Shown here: positions 18,167-26,886 of the stretch, one piece after another
Numbering within the stretch: the first letter of the stretch is position 1
Layout: each line of letters starts with the position of its first letter
Assembly: GCF_963666145.1 (NCBI RefSeq)
Contig: NZ_OY762614.1
Location: forward strand, 5,942,501-6,006,500
Reading direction: 5' to 3'
Length of the DNA stretch: 64,000 bases
From: an uncultured Desulfobacter sp.
GTDB lineage: Bacteria; Desulfobacterota; Desulfobacteria; Desulfobacterales; Desulfobacteraceae
Made by a program: the position numbers and the translations under genes
Notes under the pieces: model-generated
Seen by the model: the letters and a program-made list of their open reading frames with translations, nothing else
Told to the model about the DNA's origin: nothing
Database searches by the model: none

Positions 18167-19267
18167 TTAACTGATGGGCGGATTCACATCGAATTCGCTC
18201 ATTTTATACAACAGGGTTTTGTAAGAAACCTTTAAAATTTTCGCAGCTTTGGACCGGTTCCACCCCACCTTTTCCAGCACAAAAGTAATCACCTCTTTCT
18301 CCACCTTGTCCGAAGCAAGCTTCTTGATTTTTTTCAAAGAGATATCTTCAAACAATTTTTCAGAACTTGTGGAGAGGTCTACAAATTCTGAAATAATACT
18401 CAACCGCTTGTTTCCAGGATCGTTTTCAAGTTGATGCTCGGAGGAACGCAAGACAGAACCAGCCGAATGCCCAGAGGAGTTAATATCTGAGGACGATACT
18501 TGGGTACTGTAAGCATCATTGGGCAACTCTTCAAAAATTTTATCCCAGGAACTGAGCACCATCTGTTTTTTGATACAATTTTGCAACTGGCGTACATTAC
18601 CGGGCCAGTGGTAACTGCAAAGCCTTTCCATAGTCCGGCTGTCAGGCCTTTGGGCCTTTGTGTTGGGGTGTTCCGGCAAGTATCTTTTGAAATAATACTC
18701 AATCAGGGCAGGGATATCTTCGGGCCGTTCACGCAGTGGCGGGATATCTATTTTGATTATATTAAGCCGGTAAAAAAGGTCCTCTCGGAAGGTTTTATTT
18801 TTTATATTTTCTTCAAGGCTCTGGTTGGTTGCGGCAATGACCCAGACATCAGTTTTGTAATCCTGGTCTGAGCCCAAAGGAGAGAATTCCCCGCTTTGGA
18901 GCACGTGGAGCATTTTAGATTGAAGGGACAGGGGCATATCCCCGATTTCGTCAAGAAAAAGAACACCCTTGTCTGCAGTTAGAAACTTTCCATATCGTTT
19001 TTTGTGTGCGCCGGTAAACGCGCCTTTTTCATAACCGTAAAGTTCTGACTCCAGAAGGGTTTCAGGCAGCGCCGCACAATTAATTTGTACAAAATTGTTT
19101 TGGGCCCGATTCGATTCAGCATGCAGGCTTCTGGCAACCACGCCCTTTCCAACACCCGTTTCACCTGTGATCAAAATATTTAGACAGGTTTGGGCCACAT
19201 GGTTGATCAGTTCCTTGATTTTCAGCATAGGGCTTGAAACGCCTATCAGCGGGGTTGGTGAAGTCAT
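18167..19267 (-). CDS. sigma-54-dependent activator lacking a receiver domain
   Basis: This 366-residue protein begins directly with the AAA+ domain: Walker A GETGVGKG (35-42), the sigma-54 contact loop GAFTGA (82-87), Walker B VLFLDEIGD (102-110) and arginine-finger region FREDLFYRLN. The C-terminal Fis-type helix-turn-helix (KAAKILKVSYKTLLYKM) binds an enhancer. It has no N-terminal sensing domain. A stand-alone CheY-like receiver is encoded 21 bases upstream in the same operon, so the pair resembles an NtrC protein split into two chains. Targets are unknown. Confidence 0.93.
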   Translation of the reverse strand: MTSPTPLIGVSSPMLKIKELINHVAQTCLNILITGETGVGKGVVARSLHAESNRAQNNFVQINCAALPETLLESELYGYEKGAFTGAHKKRYGKFLTADKGVLFLDEIGDMPLSLQSKMLHVLQSGEFSPLGSDQDYKTDVWVIAATNQSLEENIKNKTFREDLFYRLNIIKIDIPPLRERPEDIPALIEYYFKRYLPEHPNTKAQRPDSRTMERLCSYHWPGNVRQLQNCIKKQMVLSSWDKIFEELPNDAYSTQVSSSDINSSGHSAGSVLRSSEHQLENDPGNKRLSIISEFVDLSTSSEKLFEDISLKKIKKLASDKVEKEVITFVLEKVGWNRSKAAKILKVSYKTLLYKMSEFDVNPPIS

Positions 19268-19288
19268 ATGATATAAGGCTCTCTTTTC

Positions 19289-19669
19289 TTAATCTTCTTT
19301 GCAACCTATAAGTTCGGCAACTTTGCGTTCAATTTTAAACAGGTCAACGGGTTTGAAAATAACAATATCGGCTTGGGCTTCGGACGCAAGGGCGCCAGGG
19401 TGATCCCCATACCCGGTCATGGCAATGGTTTTCAGATCTGGGTATTCTTTTTTGACGATGGAAATCAAGCCGACCCCGCTGATGTTGGGCATGACAAGGT
19501 CTGTGATCAGGCATTGGAAATAATCGGGTTTATCCCGCAGAATCTTTAACGCGGCAAATCCATCCACCGCAGTTTTAACTTCGTATCCAAGGGAGTTAAA
19601 AAATTCATAAAAAGTAGACAAAATATCTTCATTGTCGTCCACAATTAGAAGTCGAGCTGGATTAGCCAT
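19289..19669 (-). CDS. stand-alone response-regulator receiver domain
   Basis: This CheY-like protein of 126 residues has acidic pocket LLIVDDNEDIL, phospho-acceptor aspartate in CLITDLVMPN, the conserved Thr in MTGYG and Lys in IFKPVDL. The chosen start (ATG at 19669) has AGAGG about 6 bases upstream and gives MANPARLLIVDD; longer readings to 19813 add an unlikely hydrophobic leader. It has no output domain and is followed by the sigma-54 activator, which it probably controls by contact. No histidine kinase lies nearby. Confidence 0.9.
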   Translation of the reverse strand: MANPARLLIVDDNEDILSTFYEFFNSLGYEVKTAVDGFAALKILRDKPDYFQCLITDLVMPNISGVGLISIVKKEYPDLKTIAMTGYGDHPGALASEAQADIVIFKPVDLFKIERKVAELIGCKED

Positions 19670-19935
19670 ATCAGCCTCTTTGTCAATGGATTGAGTAATA
19701 CAGTATGTCCATATCTCAATTTTCTTGGAATTTGCAAGAAAAAAAATATAAATGTGAAAAAAAATATCCAGTTCCCAAGGCAAAACAGAACCGGAAATGA
19801 CGGACAACGTCAACTGCCTTGCCTAAAAATAAAATTCATATTATAAATTTGGACCTACACGTGAACCTGGGAAGCCCCGGGTATCAGACAGAAACTTTCT
19901 ATTGTTTTGAATCTATATAGTAACAAGGAACTTTA

Positions 19936-20949
19936 ATGAAAAAATCAATTATCAATGGCTCAGGCTTCTTTGTTCCCCCCCATATTGTCACCAATCAAGA
20001 TTTGACCGAATTTATTGATACATCCGACGAATGGATTCGTCAGCGCACAGGGATCCATCAACGGCATTGGATCACAGAAGAGGATGCCTGTGGTTCATCG
20101 GACTTGGGCACCCACGCTGCCCGCATGGCACTGGACAAAGCAGGGTGGAGCCCCGAAGATCTGGATTTTATCATTTTTGCCACCCTGAGTCCGGATATCA
20201 TGTTTCCCGGAGGCGGATGCCTTCTGGCACGAAATCTCGGGCTTGATGCCACACCCGCCCTGGATATCCGCCAGCAGTGCACCGGATTTTTGTACGGATT
20301 TGCAACCGCAGATGCCTACATAAAGTCCGGCCTTGCCTCAAAAATTCTTTTGGTGGGTGCTGAAGTGCACTCCTCCGGACTTGACAAAACCACCCGGGGC
20401 CGGGATGTGACAGTCATTTTCGGAGACGGGGCCGCCGCCATCTGTATTGAAGCCGTGGACACCGATGAAAATGTGGGCCTGATCGCTTCAGCATTGCATG
20501 CAGACGGCAATTTTGCAGAGGCTTTGAAAACCGAACTGCCGGCGTCCAATCTTTTCAAACGCATGCCCGATGGCGTACCCTTTGATGATCCCAGATATTT
20601 TCCGTTCATGGATGGCCCTGCCATTTTTAAAAAAGCGGTGCGCATGCTGCCCAAGGTGACCCAGGAAGTATTGCAAAAAGCAGGTATGGAATTGTCTGAG
20701 ATTGATCTTGTGATACCCCACCAGGCCAACAAGCGTATCAATCAGGCCTTTGGCCAGTTTCTCAAACTGCCCGAAGACAAAGTGTTTCATAATATTGAAA
20801 AATACGGCAATACCACCGCCGCCAGCATTCCTTTGGCCTTACACGAAGCCATGGAAACAGGTCGGGTTGGTAAATCCGGGGATGTTGTTCTGTTTGCCGG
20901 ACTTGGTGCAGGGCTCACCTGGGGGGCATCCCTGTATAAATTCCCCTGA
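19936..20949 (+). CDS. fabH: 3-oxoacyl-ACP synthase III
   Basis: This 337-residue condensing enzyme has catalytic cysteine C115 in IRQQCTGFLYG, His262 in IPHQANKRI and Asn292 in KYGNTTAASIP. It starts fatty-acid chains by joining acetyl-CoA or a branched acyl-CoA to malonyl-ACP. The gene stands alone, away from other fab genes, with an AAGGAAC-type ribosome-binding site and a strong terminator behind it. Stand-alone KASIII proteins can also serve other acyl transfers, so the housekeeping role is likely but not certain. Confidence 0.92.
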   Translation: MKKSIINGSGFFVPPHIVTNQDLTEFIDTSDEWIRQRTGIHQRHWITEEDACGSSDLGTHAARMALDKAGWSPEDLDFIIFATLSPDIMFPGGGCLLARNLGLDATPALDIRQQCTGFLYGFATADAYIKSGLASKILLVGAEVHSSGLDKTTRGRDVTVIFGDGAAAICIEAVDTDENVGLIASALHADGNFAEALKTELPASNLFKRMPDGVPFDDPRYFPFMDGPAIFKKAVRMLPKVTQEVLQKAGMELSEIDLVIPHQANKRINQAFGQFLKLPEDKVFHNIEKYGNTTAASIPLALHEAMETGRVGKSGDVVLFAGLGAGLTWGASLYKFP

Positions 20950-20963
20950 TCACGCGTATTTTT

Positions 20964-20999
20964 ATCCTGTTCCGGGATGTTTAATCCCTGGAACAGGAT
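20964..20999 (+). terminator. rho-independent terminator after fabH
   Basis: A 15-bp stem (ATCCTGTTCCGGGAT pairing with ATCCC-T-GGAACAGGAT, one bulge) with a 5-base loop is followed by TTATTTT. It lies between the convergent fabH and pgi genes and can serve both. Confidence 0.88.
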
Positions 21000-21012
21000 T
21001 TATTTTCCTGCC

Positions 21013-22644
21013 TTATTTTTCAAATAAAAGATCCAGATAAAAATTATCCGCCTTTGATGCACAGGCAAAGGTGTATGACGCATCCTGATTTCTTGCGGCC
21101 ATCTCTTTTCGGATATCTCCAGCCATGACCTTGCCTAACTCCACACCAAACTGATCAAAGGGGTTCACGCCGAGAATAAACCCTTCTAAAACGGTTCTGG
21201 CTTCGTAAAAAGAGAGCAGCATCCCTACACTTTCGGGTTCCAGATTCTCTATGGTTATTATTGTTGAGGGCCGGTTGCCTTCAAAATTTCTGGCCGGATC
21301 ATCGGACCTGCAGCCCAGGGCAAGGGCTCCAGCCTGGGCTAAAAGATTGGCCCACAGTTCCTGGTGGTTGGTCACCCCTTTGGACATTGCCTGAAGTCCG
21401 GTATATCCGGGGGATTTGATGCCGATGAAATCAATGGGGAAGGCCTTTCCCTGATGGGCCAGCTGGAAAAATGAGTGCTGGGCATTCGTGCCGGGCTCGC
21501 CGAAAATAATGGTGCCTGCCGGTTGAGTTAAGGAATCCCCTTCCGGAGAAACTGATTTACCAAGGCTTTCCATATAAAGTTGCTGTACATGAGGACTGAG
21601 CCGGGCCAGTCTTGATGCATAGGGAATAATGGCCTGGGCCGGATATGCCATGTAAATAGTGTTCCAAATGGAAATCAGTGCGGCGGTTAATGCAATGTTC
21701 TTTTCAGCCGGACTTTCCAGTACATGGGTGTCCATTATTCTGCATCCGTCCAGAAAGCGTTCAAAAACATCATATCCAAGTGCAAGACTTAAAGGCAGCC
21801 CACCCACAGCCGAGGAGACTGAATACCTGCCGCCGATGAAATCAAACATGTGGAAAGAGGCCAGTACTGGGGTCCCGGGATCATCTCCCGGGCTACCTTT
21901 GGCCGTAATGGTCACCATGCGATCTTCAGGGGCAATGCCCATGGATTTTAACCATGTGCTGACCTGATTGAGATTGGCCATGGTTTCGGTGGTGGTGTAG
22001 GATTTGGAAATCACGATCCAGAGGGTGGTCTCCGGGTCAACGGATTCAATGACCCGGGCAAAATTGTCAATATCCACGTTGGGCAGAAATAAAAGGTCCA
22101 TTTTTCTGTCAGCGCAGGCCAGGGCCTGGTAAACAAATTCACACCCAAGATATGAGCCGCCAATCCCAATGACAACCGCCTGGGCAAACGGTTTTCCACT
22201 TGCCGAGCAGATTCGGCCTTCATGAATAGATGCGCAGAATTGCTCTATCTTTTCATTGACCTGCTGCATCTGATTTTTAACATCCTTCTCTTTAAATAAA
22301 AGCGGTGACGGCCCCGTTCCCCGGGCCGCAGTGTGCAGCGCTGCCCGGTTTTCGGTTGGATTTACGATTTTTCCCTGGGTCATGTCACTGAATTTTTTAA
22401 GCGCATCGGACAATATCGGGGATTTACGCAGCAAAGACAACGCATTTTCATCAAGCCGCTGACGTGAAAAATCCATAAAAAAACCGTCAATCCCCAGGCT
22501 GAAATTAGAAAACCGTCCGGGCCGGACTAAAAGCCGGCTTAAATGATGGTCCGGCGTGTTTAATTCCCGGGCCGCCTGTGTTAGTTCTGCATGAAGGTTT
22601 TGAATTGATAAATCATCCGGATACAGCAAACCAGCCGGGCTCAT
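21013..22644 (-). CDS. pgi: glucose-6-phosphate isomerase
   Basis: This protein of 543 residues interconverts glucose-6-phosphate and fructose-6-phosphate. Motifs are VVIGIGGSYLGCEFVYQAL, the phosphate loop VISKSYTTTET, GGRYSVSSAVGGLPLSLALG and QLYMESLGKSVSP with the catalytic Glu. The start at 22644 is chosen because AAGGAG lies 8 bases upstream; a longer reading to 22662 would swallow that site. Fructose-6-phosphate feeds the amino-sugar route whose glmM gene lies just beyond, on the other strand. A palindromic repeat sits immediately upstream. Confidence 0.96.
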   Translation of the reverse strand: MSPAGLLYPDDLSIQNLHAELTQAARELNTPDHHLSRLLVRPGRFSNFSLGIDGFFMDFSRQRLDENALSLLRKSPILSDALKKFSDMTQGKIVNPTENRAALHTAARGTGPSPLLFKEKDVKNQMQQVNEKIEQFCASIHEGRICSASGKPFAQAVVIGIGGSYLGCEFVYQALACADRKMDLLFLPNVDIDNFARVIESVDPETTLWIVISKSYTTTETMANLNQVSTWLKSMGIAPEDRMVTITAKGSPGDDPGTPVLASFHMFDFIGGRYSVSSAVGGLPLSLALGYDVFERFLDGCRIMDTHVLESPAEKNIALTAALISIWNTIYMAYPAQAIIPYASRLARLSPHVQQLYMESLGKSVSPEGDSLTQPAGTIIFGEPGTNAQHSFFQLAHQGKAFPIDFIGIKSPGYTGLQAMSKGVTNHQELWANLLAQAGALALGCRSDDPARNFEGNRPSTIITIENLEPESVGMLLSFYEARTVLEGFILGVNPFDQFGVELGKVMAGDIRKEMAARNQDASYTFACASKADNFYLDLLFEK

Positions 22645-22667
22645 ATGTATTTCTCCTTGCAATTGAA

Positions 22668-22860
22668 GTGTTTTGACGTATGAAAATGATGAAGTCTTGC
22701 CTGCTTGCTCATGTTAGAACGAAACGTTCCATAGTCTGCGGCATTGCATAACAATTTACAATCCTCACATACTTTAGTATGCTCTCGTTGTCATTGTGAT
22801 GCCTCTTGCATCCGGACAAAATTTTGAACTTAAATCGTTTCTAACGAGCTGTCCAAACAC
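22668..22860. repeat. long imperfect palindromic repeat, copy 2
   Basis: The outer arms are GTGTTTTGAC (22668-22677) and GTCCAAACAC (22851-22860). Inner arms are GTTAGAACGAAAC (22713-22725) and ATCGTTTCTAAC (22833-22844), with a central CATAC-TTTA-GTATG hairpin at 22768-22781. The central CCTCACAT...TAG...TGCTC segment matches the inverted centre of copy 1 at 13407-13553. It lies between the divergent pgi and beta-helix protein genes and may carry or disturb their promoters. Confidence 0.7.
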
Positions 22861-22943
22861 GGTGTTTTGTTCAGGCAATAATATTTATAGAATAAAATTT
22901 GATGAGAATAAACCCTTGGGAATATAATTTAAAAATTTGAACC

Positions 22944-24173
22944 ATGAATTTAAAAAAGATTGAAGCCCTTGTACAAAAAGGGGTAAACATCCCAAATCCT
23001 GCCACCGTGTTTATCGGTGATGATATTAACGTTGAACGTATATCCCCGGATGGTGTAACGCTTTATTCGGGCACCAAACTGACCGGGGCAAGGACTCTGA
23101 TCATGCCGGGCACTGTTCTTGGATACGAAACACCGGTAACGGTTGAGAACTGTCTTCTGGGACCCGGCACAAAACTCAAGGGCGGATATTTTCAGGAATC
23201 CGTGTTCATGGGGGATAATGTCTTTGGGTCCGGCGGGCATGTGCGAACAGGATGTATTCTTGAAGAACAGGCCAATGCAGCCCACACCGTCGGGCTCAAG
23301 CAGACCATCCTTTTTCCTTTTGTCACCCTGGGCAGCCTGATCAATTTCTGCGATTGCCTGATGGCCGGCGGAACCAGCCGGAAGGATCATTCCGAGGTGG
23401 GATCATCCTTTATCCACTTTAATTATACCCCGAACCAGGACAAGGCAACGGCCTCCATGATGGGCAATGTTTACCAGGGCGTGATGCTCAACAGGCAGCC
23501 TGTGTTTTTAGGAGGTCAGGGCGGGCTTGTGGGACCTGTCAGAATCGCTTTTGGGTGTATCAGTGCGGCAGGATCAATTATTAGGAACAGTGAACAGCGA
23601 TGTGATCGGCTGATAATGGGCGGGACCATGAGAAGTGCATCCGTTCAGTGGCGCCCGGGTATCTACACCCGGCCTGACAGAATTCTAACTGAAAACATCT
23701 ACTATGTTTCAGGACTGTATGCATTGAAAGCCTGGTATCATTTTGTTCGTTCCCTTTTTACCTGGGACCACATGTCCCAGGCGCTTGTATCAGGCCTGCA
23801 GGAAAATATTGATGTCTGTATTCAAGAACGCATAAAGCGGCTGAATGCATTTGGAGATAAACTTAAACAATCAAAGAATATTTTGCTGCAAAGGGGCAAA
23901 GGGCAGGGCAGTCCGTCTGTTGATGTCCACGACACGGTTTTGGAAAAACTGTCCCGATTGCCATCAATATTAGATCAAACTGAAAATGATATTAAAGCCC
24001 CTGGACCGGATGGTGAAACATTTATTCAGCATATTGACACAAAAAATAATCACAGTAGAAAAGACTACGTTGGATTCATTCAAAATCTTGACGAATCCAT
24101 TTCGACCTTGGGATCGGCATGGCTTAAAGGCATTGAAGACCGGATTGTCGGCGCGTTTGAGTTGAACGACTAA
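22944..24173 (+). CDS. GlmU-like left-handed beta-helix protein
   Basis: This 409-residue protein has many hexapeptide-type turns (GTVLGYETPVTVENCLLGPG, GGYFQESVFMGDNVFGSGGH) through about residue 250, so it folds as a left-handed beta helix like the acetyltransferase half of GlmU. It then has a helical C-terminal part of about 150 residues of unknown role. It lacks the N-terminal nucleotidyltransferase motif of GlmU. It lies 89 bases before glmM and is probably cotranscribed, which points to UDP-GlcNAc precursor synthesis. Whether it is an active acetyltransferase is uncertain; it could also be structural or regulatory. Confidence 0.7.
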   Translation: MNLKKIEALVQKGVNIPNPATVFIGDDINVERISPDGVTLYSGTKLTGARTLIMPGTVLGYETPVTVENCLLGPGTKLKGGYFQESVFMGDNVFGSGGHVRTGCILEEQANAAHTVGLKQTILFPFVTLGSLINFCDCLMAGGTSRKDHSEVGSSFIHFNYTPNQDKATASMMGNVYQGVMLNRQPVFLGGQGGLVGPVRIAFGCISAAGSIIRNSEQRCDRLIMGGTMRSASVQWRPGIYTRPDRILTENIYYVSGLYALKAWYHFVRSLFTWDHMSQALVSGLQENIDVCIQERIKRLNAFGDKLKQSKNILLQRGKGQGSPSVDVHDTVLEKLSRLPSILDQTENDIKAPGPDGETFIQHIDTKNNHSRKDYVGFIQNLDESISTLGSAWLKGIEDRIVGAFELND

Positions 24174-24262
24174 CGGCGATGGACCGTCCGGGCGTCTTTA
24201 CTGTCAGGCTTAAACGCACAACGAAAATTTAAAACAAATCTAAAGTTAGGATTACCATTTAA

Positions 24263-25600
24263 ATGGGACAGTTATTTGGAACAGACGGTATACGGGGCAT
24301 GGCAAACACCTATCCCATGACATGCGATTTGGCCATGAAAACAGGCCAGGCCGTGGGCATTTTGACACAAAAATCTGCCAACAATTGTGTTGTCATCGGC
24401 CGGGATACCCGAATTTCAGGCCAAATGCTTGAGGCGGCCCTGGCTGCCGGCATCGCGTCGGTGGGAATTGATGTCATGATCGCCGGTGTTATTCCCACAC
24501 CGGCAGTGGCGTATCTAAGCGGTGCAGTTGAATCCTGCGGGGCCGGAATTATGATCTCCGCCTCCCATAACCCCTACCACGATAACGGTATCAAAATTTT
24601 TCAAAAAGGCGGTATTAAATTGTCCGATGACCAGGAGGCTGACCTTGAAAATATGATCCTTGGCCCGGCCATTGATCTGCCGTCAAAAATCGGCATCATC
24701 GGATCTGCCTGTGATGCCCAGGATCAATACGCACAGTTTCTGGTTAAAAAATTTAATTTTAAAAACAATGCAAAAAAACTCAAACTGGTGATTGATGCAG
24801 CAAACGGCGCGGCCAGTTTCTGTGCCCCCAAGATATTTAACGCCGATATTTTTGATGTCAGCTTTATTCACAACCAGCCGGACGGCATAAACATAAACGA
24901 AGCATGCGGCTCCCAGCACACACAGGATCTAAGCGATCATGTCAAAACAATGAAGGCCGATCTTGGCCTTGCCTTTGACGGCGACGCCGACCGTTTGATT
25001 GCCGTGGATGAAACAGGCCGGCAGATTACCGGAGACACCTTGCTGGCTGTTTTAGCCGGATTTGCCAAACAGACCGGCAAGCTTGGTAATAATATCGTTG
25101 TCAGTACGGTCATGAGCAATGTTGGATTTGGTAATGCACTGGCCCAATTGGGTATCGAACATGAAATAACAGGGGTCGGGGACAGGCAAGTATTGGCGCG
25201 CATGAAAGAAACAGGATCCTTGATGGGCGGGGAAGATTCGGGCCACATGATTTTTCTGGACGAACAGACCACAGGCGATGGGTTGCTATCGGCATTAAAG
25301 CTCATCGAAGTGTTGATTGAAACCCAAAAGCCATTATCCAAACTGGCTGAAATTATGACTGTTTATCCCCAGGTTCTGATCAATGTTGAAGTGGACGCAT
25401 CCAGGCCTGATTTTATGAAAGTCCCAAAGGTTGCAGATGCCATTAAGGCCGTTGAATCAGAATTAGGCAGCCAGGGCAGGGTGCTTGTGCGGTATTCCGG
25501 GACACAGCCGTTGCTCAGGGTTATGGTTGAAGGACCTGAAGAAAATATGACCCGTCAATGCTGTGAGAAAATCTGCGAAGCCATCAGAACTCATTTTTAG
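24263..25600 (+). CDS. glmM: phosphoglucosamine mutase
   Basis: This 445-residue alpha-D-phosphohexomutase opens MGQLFGTDGIRGMAN, has the phosphoserine in ISASHNPYHDNG (S101), metal-binding DGDADR (239-244), the sugar loop GGEDSGH and the C-terminal phosphate loop RYSGTQPLLRVM. It converts glucosamine-6-phosphate to glucosamine-1-phosphate for UDP-GlcNAc, peptidoglycan and lipopolysaccharide. The upstream beta-helix gene and nearby pgi form a small amino-sugar neighbourhood. A terminator follows. Confidence 0.97.
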   Translation: MGQLFGTDGIRGMANTYPMTCDLAMKTGQAVGILTQKSANNCVVIGRDTRISGQMLEAALAAGIASVGIDVMIAGVIPTPAVAYLSGAVESCGAGIMISASHNPYHDNGIKIFQKGGIKLSDDQEADLENMILGPAIDLPSKIGIIGSACDAQDQYAQFLVKKFNFKNNAKKLKLVIDAANGAASFCAPKIFNADIFDVSFIHNQPDGININEACGSQHTQDLSDHVKTMKADLGLAFDGDADRLIAVDETGRQITGDTLLAVLAGFAKQTGKLGNNIVVSTVMSNVGFGNALAQLGIEHEITGVGDRQVLARMKETGSLMGGEDSGHMIFLDEQTTGDGLLSALKLIEVLIETQKPLSKLAEIMTVYPQVLINVEVDASRPDFMKVPKVADAIKAVESELGSQGRVLVRYSGTQPLLRVMVEGPEENMTRQCCEKICEAIRTHF

Positions 25601-25640
25601 GGGCAGGGCAGGGCGCTAACATATAGAAAGGATAAAGAAA

Positions 25641-25674
25641 AACCCCCGGAATAATGAATGTTGTTCCGGGAGTT
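25641..25674. terminator. bidirectional terminator between glmM and BI-1 genes
   Basis: An 11-bp stem with one mismatch (AACCCCCGGAA / TTCCGGGAGTT), a 12-base loop and T-rich sequence on the plus strand; A-rich sequence before it gives a T-run on the minus strand. It lies between two convergent genes. Confidence 0.8.
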
Positions 25675-25709
25675 TATTGTTAAAGAAATAAATATGATAT
25701 TATAAGGAC

Positions 25710-26417
25710 TTAGTCCCTTGCTACACCAAGCAGGCTAAGCAGATTAACGAAAAGCCCCATAAAATCAAGGTAAAGGCTTAACGCGCCAAGGATGGCGCCT
25801 TTACGGACCATGGCTCCGGTTGCATCCATGGGAAGGGTGACCGCCATGGATTTGAGTTTCTGGGTATCATATGCAGTAAGACCTGTGAACAGCACCACCG
25901 CAACCATGGAGATGATGGTCTGCATGGCTGAGCTTTGAATAAAAATATTTACAACCATGGCAATGATGATACCAAAGAGGCCCATCATCAAAAACTGACC
26001 CATGCCTGTGAGATCTTTTTTGGTTATCATGCCGTAAACGCTTGCGGCACCAAAGGTCGCAGCGCAGATAAAAAAAGTAGAGGCAATGGATGCCTGGGTA
26101 TAGATCATAAAAATCGGGGCAAGACAGATACCGTAAAGAACGGTCATACCCACATAAAGCCCTGTGGCTGTGCTTGCCTGCATTTTTTGAATCCGGGCAC
26201 TGATATATCCGCACATGACAATGAGGCCAATAAATAGCACCCATGGCATGATGGGGTTACCGTAAACAGCCTGCATCACTGCAGGACTTTGAGATACAAA
26301 ATATGAGGTCACGCCGGTGGCGGCAAGGCCAATGGCCATCCAGTTGTATGTGCTTCTGATAAACTCATTAACCCGGGTCATTACCCCGGTTTGCTGATAG
26401 GAAAGATTTGTGTTCAT
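25710..26417 (-). CDS. Bax inhibitor-1 (YccA/TMBIM) family membrane protein
   Basis: This 235-residue protein has about seven membrane helices. The opening RVNEFIRSTYNWMAIGLAAT, the GLTAYDTQKLKSM segment and the C-terminal GALSLYLDFMGLFVNLLSLL with conserved Asp residues are diagnostic of bacterial BI-1 proteins such as YbhL/YccA. Members act as pH-sensitive ion leaks or modulators of FtsH proteolysis. It is a single gene and the last clearly chromosomal one before the conjugative fragment. Confidence 0.93.
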   Translation of the reverse strand: MNTNLSYQQTGVMTRVNEFIRSTYNWMAIGLAATGVTSYFVSQSPAVMQAVYGNPIMPWVLFIGLIVMCGYISARIQKMQASTATGLYVGMTVLYGICLAPIFMIYTQASIASTFFICAATFGAASVYGMITKKDLTGMGQFLMMGLFGIIIAMVVNIFIQSSAMQTIISMVAVVLFTGLTAYDTQKLKSMAVTLPMDATGAMVRKGAILGALSLYLDFMGLFVNLLSLLGVARD

Positions 26418-26741
26418 TGCAGCTCCTTTTTATTTCAAGTTAGTCCGGTTAAACGATCTGAATCTGATATTATTTTTATTCTCTATGATTTAAACCTGGA
26501 TACTGGGAACCAGGTATCGGCTCATAGCCTTTATTTTAAGGATAATATAACACGGGCAGGGCAGATTTCAATATTACATTTTGATTATATAAAACAGCCT
26601 GATATGAATTTTGATAATTTAAAAAGTTTACATAATATATATTATCAGACTTTGGGGTGGTGAAAGAATAGGGCAGATATTAACCATAAAGATAAATTAG
26701 CGGAGGTACTACTTAAGCTAATAAGCCGTCCCAAAAAGAAA

Positions 26742-26815
26742 ATCCTTAATGGTTGCAGCCATTAAGGATCTCCCAGAAGCCTTGGGCTTCTTAATATGAA
26801 TTACATATTAAGAAG
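26742..26815. repeat. tandem hairpins before the replication-like gene
   Basis: Three perfect stems follow one another: ATCCTTAATGG / CCATTAAGGAT (26742-26752, 26759-26769); AGAAGCC / GGCTTCT (26775-26781, 26785-26791); CTTCTTAATATG / CATATTAAGAAG (26787-26798, 26804-26815). The second and third share bases 26787-26791, so they cannot form together. None is followed by a T-run. They could be a leader switch, a replication origin structure or the edge of the integrated element. The rest of the 26418-26886 gap holds no supported gene; a looser ATTAGC / GCTAAT dyad lies at 26696-26722. Confidence 0.75.
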
Positions 26816-26886
26816 CTAACTCAACGAATAGAGTTTGTCAAGCTTACAGGTGTAGTGTTTTCTTTTTTTCGGCTCGAAAGGAAAAT

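Noticed and set aside
26418..26741. Left attachment site of the conjugative fragment
   Set aside because: No tRNA 3' end or direct repeat pair was found that could be matched to a right boundary inside the window.
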